Both the position numbers and the translations under genes were made by a program. The notes under the pieces are model-generated. The model was not told the DNA's origin and did not search any database. It worked only from the letters and a program-made list of their open reading frames with translations. Shown here in pieces: positions 23,915 through 30,608 of a stretch of 64,000 bases of DNA; positions within the stretch are counted from its first letter, which is position 1; each line of letters starts with the position of its first letter. The DNA lies in assembly GCA_964544605.1 (NCBI GenBank), contig CAZJBX010000002.1, positions 52,589-116,588 of the forward strand, given 5' to 3'. The DNA comes from JAMIFN01 sp964544605. Its GTDB lineage: Bacteria > Pseudomonadota > Gammaproteobacteria > Burkholderiales > Burkholderiaceae_C.

Positions 23915-25072
23915 TTAAAACAGTTTTTTCAGCAAGGCTTTGAACAAGCTGCGCTTGGCCGCATTGGGGGTGGGGGCCGCCGCTGCGGTTGCTGGGTGCG
24001 CTGCGGCGGCAGGCTCTTGTGCTGATTTGCTGATGTGGGCAATGCCAGCAAAGGTGCAGAGGGTGGCGAATTGCAGCACCTGCCGCTCTTGCCCCGGAAA
24101 TTGGGTTTGCAGTTGCCTCAGGCTTTGCGGCCCGCGCAGGCAGAGGGCCGCCAGTTGCAGGTGGAAAGGGGGCGTGGGCCCCAATAGGGTGAAGTTGGGG
24201 TAGCGGCGCAGTTGCAGTTGCACATCGTGGGCCAATTGCAGGGGCAGGTCTTTGCTGGCCAAGTGGCTCAGCTCCCATAGGGCCAGCTCAAGCGGGGAGC
24301 GGTGGCGGTGGGCCTGCTGTGTCAGCTCCAAGGCGAGGGCTTGTGGGCTCAGGGCTTGGGCGCTAAAGGCATTGAGGCGCTGCGGGCTTTGCACCGAGCG
24401 CAGCAGGGCAGAGATGGGCAGGGTGGCCAAGACTTGGGCTTGCTGCACTTGCAGCAGCAGCTCAGCCACGCCAAAGCGCAGCTTATAAGCGCCGATTTGC
24501 GGCAGGGGGTGGGCCAAGGCCATTAAAAAGCGGCTGCTTTGCAAAGCGGGTATGGCGGCCAACAATTGGCTGGCGGCAGAGGGCGCTGAGCTGGGCTGGG
24601 GGGCGTTTGGGGCTGGTCTTGCTGGGGTGACGGGGCGCGCGGTAGCGTGGCTCAGGGGTGGCGCTGGGCGCTGCCTGCCCGCCTGTGCGCTTTGGCGCAA
24701 GGCTTCGATGGCCTCAATCATGGCCTCTGCTTTGTAGGGCGCGAGCAAATGGCGCAAGACGCTGGGGGCTTTGAATTCGGTCTCGGCCCAAACTTGGCTT
24801 TGCCCGCGCAACAGCAACAAGGCAGGGCGGCCTTGCAGCAGGGCCAAGAGTTGCTCTTGTTTGTCTGCATGGGGCTGGCTCAGGCCCAGCCCCGCTAAGT
24901 CCAACACCAGCAGTTCGCAGGCTTGGGCGCGGGCATCTTGGGTGGGCAGGCTGAAATCGGCTTGGCGGGCCTGCACCACGCAGCGCAGTTCGGGCCAGCG
25001 GCGGCTGATGAGCAGCTCCAGCGCAGCCGCATCGTGGGGGCTGAGGCCACTGAGTAAAACGGAGGAGGACAT
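23915..25072 (-). CDS. Uncharacterised protein with degenerate receiver-like N-terminus
   Basis: 385 residues. Residues 1-125 have the alternating strand/helix layout of a response-regulator receiver, with the strand LLVLDLAGLGL at the place of the phosphorylated Asp and LLLLRG at the Thr/Ser strand, but the acidic pocket and Lys are not recognisable. A Pro/Ala/Ser-rich linker covers about 130-170. Residues 175-340 are mainly helical (SRFLMALAHPLPQIG, ELLLQVQQAQVLATLP, LPLQLAHDVQLQLRRYPNF). The C-terminus is another low-complexity stretch ending in a basic tail, KRSLFKALLKKLF. I do not recognise the family. It starts three bases after the preceding gene, so it is certainly part of the operon. 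Confidence 0.65.
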   Translation of the reverse strand: MSSSVLLSGLSPHDAAALELLISRRWPELRCVVQARQADFSLPTQDARAQACELLVLDLAGLGLSQPHADKQEQLLALLQGRPALLLLRGQSQVWAETEFKAPSVLRHLLAPYKAEAMIEAIEALRQSAQAGRQRPAPPLSHATARPVTPARPAPNAPQPSSAPSAASQLLAAIPALQSSRFLMALAHPLPQIGAYKLRFGVAELLLQVQQAQVLATLPISALLRSVQSPQRLNAFSAQALSPQALALELTQQAHRHRSPLELALWELSHLASKDLPLQLAHDVQLQLRRYPNFTLLGPTPPFHLQLAALCLRGPQSLRQLQTQFPGQERQVLQFATLCTFAGIAHISKSAQEPAAAAHPATAAAAPTPNAAKRSLFKALLKKLF

Positions 25073-25075
25073 GGC

Positions 25076-25648
25076 TTAGCTTCCTTCTTGTAGGGCCTGC
25101 ATACTGCCAGCCCATGCGGGCCCCAGTGTGCGCCCTGCTTTTTGTAATTGGCGGCGAGCCAGCATAAAGGCCAAGGTGTCATGCGCGCCCACGCAGTGCT
25201 TTAAAAAGTCCTGCTCGGCCTGTGCATCGCCAGCCAAAAGCTGGGGCATAAAGGCTTGCACCACGCTGTGGGAGTCATCAATGCCGCACAGCAAGGCCCG
25301 CTCGGGCACATCAGAGGAGGGCGTGACCAGCACACACCAGCGCGTGGCCCAAGGGCTGATGCGGGGCAGGGCTTGCCCGCTTTGCCACTGCTGCACCAAA
25401 GCCTGCCAGACAAAGGGCGGCAGGCGCTCGCGCACGGCGTTTTGCCTGAGTGCAGCGCCCAAGTCGGCGGCTAGGCCCGCGCAGCCGTGCAGCCAATCGA
25501 CCAAGGCCGCTTGCAAAGGCTCGGCCCCTGGCAGGGCCAAGGCCGCTTGAGTGCGGGTTTGGTGGGCCGCGCCCAATGCGGGGGTTTGCAGCACGCGGCG
25601 CGAGGCCAAGCGGTAGGGCAGGCGTTGGGCGCTGTCGCTGGCCATCAT
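25076..25648 (-). CDS. Uncharacterised protein of the GTPase/roadblock operon
   Basis: 190 residues, no signal peptide, no membrane helix. Visible parts: a basic N-terminus (RLPYRLASRRVLQTPALGAAHQTRT), a central segment with Trp-rich patches (PFVWQALVQQWQSG, ISPWATRWCVLVTPSSDVP), and RALLCGIDDSHSVVQAFM; the end is helical with LARRQLQKAGRTLG. I do not recognise a family. The gene is 12 bases after the PhnD-like gene and three bases before the receiver-like gene. The tight packing and the intact frame between recognisable genes support it as real. Confidence 0.6.
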   Translation of the reverse strand: MMASDSAQRLPYRLASRRVLQTPALGAAHQTRTQAALALPGAEPLQAALVDWLHGCAGLAADLGAALRQNAVRERLPPFVWQALVQQWQSGQALPRISPWATRWCVLVTPSSDVPERALLCGIDDSHSVVQAFMPQLLAGDAQAEQDFLKHCVGAHDTLAFMLARRQLQKAGRTLGPAWAGSMQALQEGS

Positions 25649-25660
25649 GCCGCCTCTGCC

Positions 25661-26395
25661 TCAGCTCAGCAGGGTGTCCATGAGGTCAATCATGAACTCG
25701 GCTTCTTCTTCATTCATGGCGGCAAAACCACTGGGTATGCCCAGCGCTTGGCGCACATCCTCAGGCAAGTCCAGCAAGGCTTGGCGCAGGGTGTCGGCAT
25801 AGGCGCTGTGCTGCGGATGCAGCAAAACCACATGGCTGATGTCGGCCAGTTGGCTCTCGACCAAGACCTTGAGCTGGGCTTTGCTCAGGCGTGAGAGCGA
25901 ATGGTAAGCCTCGGCCAACATAAAGCAAATATCGGCCTCACCTTTGATGAGGGCACGGGCCGCCGCTTGGTAGCTTTCCAGCTCTTGCCATTGCAAATCA
26001 GCCTCCAGCAAATCAGCGGGTTCGAGCAAGCGCAGGCCAATCAGTTTGACATCGTGGTTGGGCGTGAGGGCCACGCGCAGGCCCGCTTGCAGGTCTTCAA
26101 CGCAGGCAAAAGCGGCATCGGCACGGGCCAAAATCACCATTTCATTGGCCTTGTTGATGGGGCGTGCCAAGGCACGGTAGCCTTGATCGCGAATCAGGGC
26201 CGCCGCATCAAAAGGGTTGGCATACAGCACATCGGCCTGCCCAGCTTGCACCAGTTGGGCTTGCTCGGCGGCGTGGGCGGGTGTGCGCAGGTGCAGGGCC
26301 AGCTCGGTTTGCTTTTGCAGCACAGTGTTGAGCAAATGCCAGCCTGCAAAGTGCTCGGGGGCAAAGTCTGGGGCAATCACAAAGTTCAAGGTCAT
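25661..26395 (-). CDS. PhnD-like periplasmic-binding-protein fold, without signal peptide
   Basis: 244 residues from ATG 26395, four bases inside the PAS gene, with GAGGAGG upstream. The frame is open 63 codons further but lies within the PAS gene. Type-2 binding-protein fold as in phosphonate/phosphate-binding PhnD: LNFVIAPDFAPEHFAGWHLLNTVL, QADVLYANPFDAAALIRDQGYRALARP, LRVALTPNHDVKLIGLRLL, ALIKGEADICFMLAEAYHSL. Length is short compared with secreted forms and there is no signal peptide or lipobox, so it should stay in the cytoplasm. I infer a ligand-sensing role in the signalling operon rather than transport; no ABC permease or ATPase is nearby. Confidence 0.78.
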   Translation of the reverse strand: MTLNFVIAPDFAPEHFAGWHLLNTVLQKQTELALHLRTPAHAAEQAQLVQAGQADVLYANPFDAAALIRDQGYRALARPINKANEMVILARADAAFACVEDLQAGLRVALTPNHDVKLIGLRLLEPADLLEADLQWQELESYQAAARALIKGEADICFMLAEAYHSLSRLSKAQLKVLVESQLADISHVVLLHPQHSAYADTLRQALLDLPEDVRQALGIPSGFAAMNEEEAEFMIDLMDTLLS

Positions 26396-26883
26396 TTTTC
26401 CGCCTCCTCTTGGGCCAACATGGCTTGGTATTGCGCCTGAGCTTGGGCAATTTTGCTGCGTGAGGGCTTGCGCCGCACCGAGGTGTAGCCCACCACTTGG
26501 CCTTGGCGGCGGTTGGGCACGGCGGTGGCGTAAACCCAGTAAAACGAGCCGTCTTTGCACAGGTTTTTCACATAACCGTGCCACTTTTCACCCGCTTGTA
26601 GGGTGCGCCACAAATCAGCGTAAACCGCACGGGGGATGTCGGGGTGGCGCAAAATGGCGTGAGGCTGGCCCATCAACTCATCGCGGCTATAGCCTGAAAT
26701 TTCTACAAAAGCATCGTTGGCATGGGTCAATACGCCGTTCAAATCTGTGCGCGAAATAATCAAACGGCCATCGGGGTAGGGGCGCTCGCGTTGGCTCATG
26801 TGCAGACTGCGGCTGCTGCCATCTTGGTAGTGCCAATCGAGTTGCTGCTCTGCGTCGGCGGCGGGCTGCATTGGGGTCATCAT
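26392..26883 (-). CDS. Stand-alone Aer-type PAS domain protein
   Basis: 163 residues, start with AAAGGAGG nine bases upstream. Residues 38-140 form a PAS domain closely resembling the FAD-binding PAS of the aerotaxis receptor Aer: LTHANDAFVEISGYSRDELMGQPHAILRHPDIP, then LWRTLQAGEKWHGYVKNLCKDGSFYWVYATAVPN. The RHPD segment and the Trp-containing helix that bind FAD in Aer are present. Unlike Aer there is no membrane anchor, HAMP or methyl-accepting domain; the C-terminus is a short helix. It is probably a cytoplasmic redox or energy sensor feeding the GTPase module. Overlaps the next gene by ATGA. Confidence 0.9.
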   Translation of the reverse strand: MMTPMQPAADAEQQLDWHYQDGSSRSLHMSQRERPYPDGRLIISRTDLNGVLTHANDAFVEISGYSRDELMGQPHAILRHPDIPRAVYADLWRTLQAGEKWHGYVKNLCKDGSFYWVYATAVPNRRQGQVVGYTSVRRKPSRSKIAQAQAQYQAMLAQEEAEK

Positions 26884-26912
26884 GGTTGCTGGCCTCCTTT
26901 TGTATGCGGGGT

Positions 26913-27275
26913 TTAAATCATGCTGGACAGGGCTTGGGCGGCGCGCTTGATGTCCAAAAAGAGCAGGCCCAGTTTGGCGTTGGGCTTGGCCAGCACCGTG
27001 AGCACGGCCTCGCTGCCTGAGCTGCTCATGATTACATAGCCCTTTTCACCCTGTAAGAGCACGCGTTCCAAATCGCCGCGCACCAGCTCTTTGGCGGCGC
27101 GGTCGCCCAAAGACAACAGGGCGGCTGACATGGCGCCCACGCGGTCTTCGTCCATGCTGGCGGGCAGGGCCGAAGCAATCATCAGGCCGTCGGTTGAAAT
27201 CAGGGCGGAGGCCTCAATATCGGCAGAAGAGCCTTGCAGCTCTTCCAAAATTTGTTGAAACATATCTGTGCGCAT
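26913..27275 (-). CDS. Roadblock/LC7 domain protein (MglB-like), first gene of the GTPase operon
   Basis: 120 residues from ATG 27275, with AAAGG upstream; a longer start is in frame but would add an unrelated Cys-rich stretch. One complete roadblock domain: ADIEASALISTDGLMIASALP, VGAMSAALLSLGDRAAKELVRGDLERVLLQGEKGYVIM and AVLTVLAKPNAKLGLLFLDIKRAA. Roadblock proteins act as dimeric GTPase-activating or exchange partners of small GTPases such as MglA. Its GTPase is probably the fifth gene after it (23350-23901). Divergent from the SprT-like gene. Confidence 0.92.
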   Translation of the reverse strand: MRTDMFQQILEELQGSSADIEASALISTDGLMIASALPASMDEDRVGAMSAALLSLGDRAAKELVRGDLERVLLQGEKGYVIMSSSGSEAVLTVLAKPNAKLGLLFLDIKRAAQALSSMI

Positions 27276-27499
27276 TGCGTACGGCCTTTCTGAGAAATGG
27301 GGGCAAAGGCAGTGGCCCAAGGCTGGGCACTGCATGGGGCAGCATCCTAAGCTGGCTTTTTAAAAACTGAGCAACTGTGTGACTTATTCCACACTTTTGT
27401 TGTGGTAGCTCAAACTCTCAAAGCCTGTGTGCTGTGGTTTTGGCTTGAGGGTCATGCAGGCAAAATAGTGGCTTGATTTCTTGGATGCCTCTGATTGCT

Positions 27500-28357
27500 A
27501 TGACTGAGCCTTTTTCTAACCCCAGCCCCAGCTTGGCCTTGTATGCCGAGCTCGAACGCGCCTTTGCCCACTTCAATGCTGCGCTTTTTGATGGCAAGCT
27601 GCCGCCCTGCCTCATCACCATGCGGGCGGGTGGGCGTTATTACGGCTACCACCACAAAGAGCGCTTCATCAACGCCCAAGGCGAGATGGTGGATGAGCTG
27701 GCCTTGCACCCTGGTTTTTTCAGCCTACGGCCGATAGAGGAGGTGCTATCGACGCTGGTGCACGAGATGGTGCACCACTGGCAGGCCCATTTTGGCCATG
27801 CCAGCAAGAGCAACCCGCACAACCGCGAGTGGGCACGCAAAATGCGCGACATCGGCCTGGAGCCGAGCAGCACCGGCCTGCCGGAAGGCAAAGACACGGG
27901 GCGCACGGTGAGCCATTACATCGTGCCCAATGGGCCTTTTTTGCAAGCCTGCCAAAGCCTGCTGCTGCAAGGCTTTGCCCTGAGCTGGTTTGACCGCCAT
28001 TTGCCCCGCAGCAGCTTGCTGGGGCCAGCCGATGAGCCTGAGCTGGCGACGCAAACTGTGCAAGCGGCGCAAGCCCAGCGCCAAGAGCAATTGGCCAAGG
28101 CGGGGGCCGATGTGGCCTTGAGCCAGCCGCCTGTGCTGCAACTGCTGGCGCAGCAGCAAGAGGCCGCTGAGGAGGGCGAGGCGGACGAGCGCCTCAGACT
28201 CACACCGCCTGCACCGCCGCTACTGGCCCCTGCGCCGCCCCGCCCTGTGGACCGCCTGCGCTACGCCTGCCCGCAATGCGCCGCCGCCGCTTGGGGCAAA
28301 AGTGGGTTGGAGATTGTGTGTGGCCGCTGTGAGGTGGGCATGGAAACGGCCTCCTAG
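27500..28357 (+). CDS. SprT-like zinc metalloprotease domain protein
   Basis: 285 residues from ATG 27500 (MTEPFSN); an ATG nine codons earlier is possible. The SprT-like domain covers about 10-160: FNAALFDGKLPPCLI, YYGYHHKERFI, zinc site HEMVHHWQ with a third His in NPHNREWARKMRDIG. A long Ala/Gln/Glu/Pro linker follows, then a C-terminal C4 zinc ribbon (CPQC and CGRC) near residues 260-280. This layout recalls proteases acting on DNA-protein crosslinks, but the role of these bacterial members is not known. Related genes are also common on plasmids. No clear neighbours in an operon. Confidence 0.87.
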   Translation: MTEPFSNPSPSLALYAELERAFAHFNAALFDGKLPPCLITMRAGGRYYGYHHKERFINAQGEMVDELALHPGFFSLRPIEEVLSTLVHEMVHHWQAHFGHASKSNPHNREWARKMRDIGLEPSSTGLPEGKDTGRTVSHYIVPNGPFLQACQSLLLQGFALSWFDRHLPRSSLLGPADEPELATQTVQAAQAQRQEQLAKAGADVALSQPPVLQLLAQQQEAAEEGEADERLRLTPPAPPLLAPAPPRPVDRLRYACPQCAAAAWGKSGLEIVCGRCEVGMETAS

Positions 28358-28390
28358 GGAGGCCGTGTTGGGTGGGGCACCTGTGGGTCG

Positions 28391-30379
28391 TCAGGCTTGT
28401 AGCTGCTCCAAAATTGCGGGGTTCTCTAGCGTCGAAACATCCTGCGTGATGGTTTCTCCTTTGGCGAGTTGGCGCAGGAGGCGGCGCATGATTTTGCCGC
28501 TGCGGGTTTTGGGGAGGTTGTCGCCAAAGCGGATTTCTTTGGGTTTGGCAATGGGGCCAATTTCTTGCGCAACCCAGGTGCGCAGGGTTTCCACTACGGC
28601 GGCGCTGGTGGTGGGGTCCACGGGGCGGGTGGATTTGAGGACGACGAAGGCGCAGATGGCTTCGCCGGTGACATCGTCAGGGCGGCCGACCACGGCGGCT
28701 TCGGCCACATCGGGGTGGGCCACCAGTGCCGATTCAATTTCCATCGTGCCCATGCGGTGGCCCGAGACATTGATGACATCATCGACACGGCCCATGATGG
28801 TGAAGTAGCCCGTCTCGGGGTCTCGTACAGCGGCGTCGCCCGCCAAGTAAGCGCCTTTGAACTCTTCGGGGAAGTAGGAGCTTTGGTAGCGCGCTTTGTC
28901 GCCCCAAATGGTGCGCGCCAAAGAGGGGATGGGGCGCAGCATGACCAGGCTGCCACCTGTGCCGTGGGGCACTTCATTGCCGCTTTCATCGACCACGGCC
29001 ATTTGCACGCCAGGCAGGGGCAGGGTGCAAGACCCTGGCACCAGCGGCGTAGCACCGGGCAGGGGCGCAATCATTTGGCCGCCTGATTCGGTTTGCCAGA
29101 AGGTGTCCAAAATCGGGCAGCGCCCGCCGCCGACTTGCTCGTGGTACCACATCCATGCCTCGGGGTTGATGGGCTCGCCCGCTGAAGCCAAGATACGCAG
29201 GCTGGAGAGGTCGTAGTGCTTGGGGTGGGTGGCTGGCTCGGTGCTATTGGCCTTGATGAGGGCGCGGATGGCCGTGGGCGCAGTGGCAAAAATGGTGACG
29301 CGGTGGCGCTGAATCATTTGCCAGAAGCGGCCTGCGTGCGGGTAGGTGGGGATGCCTTCAAAAATGAGCTGGGTCGTGCCAATGGCCAAGCTGCCGTAGG
29401 CGGTGTAGGTGTGGCCTGTAATCCAGCCAAGATCGGCGGTCGACCAGAACACATCATCGGGTTTGGCAATGGGGTCGAGGTCAAAAGTCCAGCGCATACT
29501 CATGGTGGCCCAGAGCAAATAGCCGCCCGTGCTGTGCACGATGCCTTTGGGCTTGCCCGTAGAGCCAGAGGTGTAGAGGATGAACAGTGGGTGCTCGGCC
29601 TCGACCCAGACGGGCTCGCAAACGCTGGATTGGCCGCGAATGGCTTCGCCCCAAAAGACATCGCGCCCCGCTTGCATGGGCACGCTGCCGCCGGTGCGGC
29701 GGTACACGATGACGCTGTGGATGCCTTCACAGCCGCCCAAGGCCAAAGCTTCATCGACCAAGGGTTTGATGGGCAGCACTTTGCCGCCACGGATTTGCTC
29801 ATCGGCGGTGATGATGGCAATCGCGCCCGTATCCTCCATGCGCTCGTGCATGGATTTGGCGCTAAAGCCAGCAAACACAACCGAGTGCGTGGCACCAATG
29901 CGGGCGCAGGCTTGCATGGCAATCACGCATTCCACGCCCATGGGCATGTAAATCATGACGCGGTCGCCCTTGGCAATGCCACGGCGCTTGAGGGCGTTGG
30001 CAAAGCGGCCCACATGGGCCAAGAGCTGGGCGTAGGTGTATTCGCGCGAGAGGCCGTCGTCGCCCTCAAAAATGATGGCAATGCGATCGCCGTGGCCCGC
30101 TTCCACATGGCGATCCAAGCAGTTGTAGCTGGCGTTGAGATAGCCATCGGCAAACCAGCGGTAGTGCGGGGCGTTGGACTCGTCCAGCACTTGGGTGAAG
30201 GGTTTTTTCCAGCTCAAGAGGTTGATGGCGCGTTCTTCCCAAAAATGATTGGGGTCGTCTTTGGCCTTGTCATAAAGCGCTTGGTAGGCGGCCATGCTGG
30301 GCACGGCGGCGTGTTGTGCCAACTCGGGGTTGGGCTGAAACAGGCGTTTTTCTTGGCTGAGGCTGGAAATGGTGCTCAT
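28391..30379 (-). CDS. acs: Acetyl-CoA synthetase (acetate-CoA ligase), copy 1
   Basis: 662 residues, full length. Activates acetate with ATP and CoA via acetyl-AMP. Signature blocks: YTSGSTGKPKGIVHSTGGYL, GWITGHTYTAYGSL, DTFWQTESGGQ, GYFTIMGRVDDVINVSGHR and the acetylation-site lysine in KTRSGKIMRRLLR near the end. The C-terminal part from about residue 520 is nearly identical to the second copy upstream, while the N-terminal two thirds differ at many positions, which indicates duplication with gene conversion. A vestigial third copy of the last ten codons lies in the gap between the two genes. Confidence 0.96.
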   Translation of the reverse strand: MSTISSLSQEKRLFQPNPELAQHAAVPSMAAYQALYDKAKDDPNHFWEERAINLLSWKKPFTQVLDESNAPHYRWFADGYLNASYNCLDRHVEAGHGDRIAIIFEGDDGLSREYTYAQLLAHVGRFANALKRRGIAKGDRVMIYMPMGVECVIAMQACARIGATHSVVFAGFSAKSMHERMEDTGAIAIITADEQIRGGKVLPIKPLVDEALALGGCEGIHSVIVYRRTGGSVPMQAGRDVFWGEAIRGQSSVCEPVWVEAEHPLFILYTSGSTGKPKGIVHSTGGYLLWATMSMRWTFDLDPIAKPDDVFWSTADLGWITGHTYTAYGSLAIGTTQLIFEGIPTYPHAGRFWQMIQRHRVTIFATAPTAIRALIKANSTEPATHPKHYDLSSLRILASAGEPINPEAWMWYHEQVGGGRCPILDTFWQTESGGQMIAPLPGATPLVPGSCTLPLPGVQMAVVDESGNEVPHGTGGSLVMLRPIPSLARTIWGDKARYQSSYFPEEFKGAYLAGDAAVRDPETGYFTIMGRVDDVINVSGHRMGTMEIESALVAHPDVAEAAVVGRPDDVTGEAICAFVVLKSTRPVDPTTSAAVVETLRTWVAQEIGPIAKPKEIRFGDNLPKTRSGKIMRRLLRQLAKGETITQDVSTLENPAILEQLQA

Positions 30380-30481
30380 TTTTGTCTTCCTTGGGGGGTG
30401 TGGTGTGGGGCTATCCGCCCTCTAAAAATTCCCTTGTGATAGTTTCAATTTGGCTGGTTTTGTGCGGCTTGGCTGGGGGTT

Positions 30482-30514
30482 TTAAGCCTGTAGCTGTTCC
30501 AAAATCGCAGGATT
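30482..30514 (-). pseudogene. Vestigial acs 3' end (third copy of the C-terminal tail)
   Basis: On the minus strand this reads NPAILEQLQA then TAA, exactly the last ten codons and stop of both acetyl-CoA synthetase genes, with several silent base changes. Nothing upstream of it continues the acs frame, so it is the relic of a lost copy or of unequal recombination between the tandem genes. Confidence 0.75.
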
Positions 30515-30534
30515 TTGGCTACGGCCGCTTCGCT

Positions 30535-30560
30535 TAACTTAGACCTTGCGGTCTAAGTTA
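30535..30560. repeat. Perfect 11-bp-stem palindrome between the acs genes
   Basis: TAACTTAGACC and GGTCTAAGTTA around the loop TTGC. It sits next to the acs relic, inside a larger imperfect inverted repeat (GGATTT...GGC and GCC...AAATCC). It has no T-run, so a small mobile or structured intergenic repeat is more likely than a terminator. Confidence 0.7.
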
Positions 30561-30608
30561 GCCTGCGCCGAAATCCAGCCACAGCGCACGGGGGCACTTG
30601 TTCTCTCA

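Noticed and set aside
26396..26584. Longer start of the PhnD-like gene that might give a signal peptide
   Set aside because: The extra residues are basic and Pro-rich, not a signal peptide, and lie inside the PAS gene; ATG 26395 has a strong ribosome site.
27390..27420. CCACA...TGTGG inverted repeat in the gap before the roadblock gene as an operator
   Set aside because: Only a five-base arm with a seven-base loop; too weak to call without comparison to relatives.
29216..30439. A 407-codon plus-strand frame across the first acetyl-CoA synthetase gene
   Set aside because: Antisense shadow of acs copy 1; low-complexity Gly/Ala/His composition with no family features.
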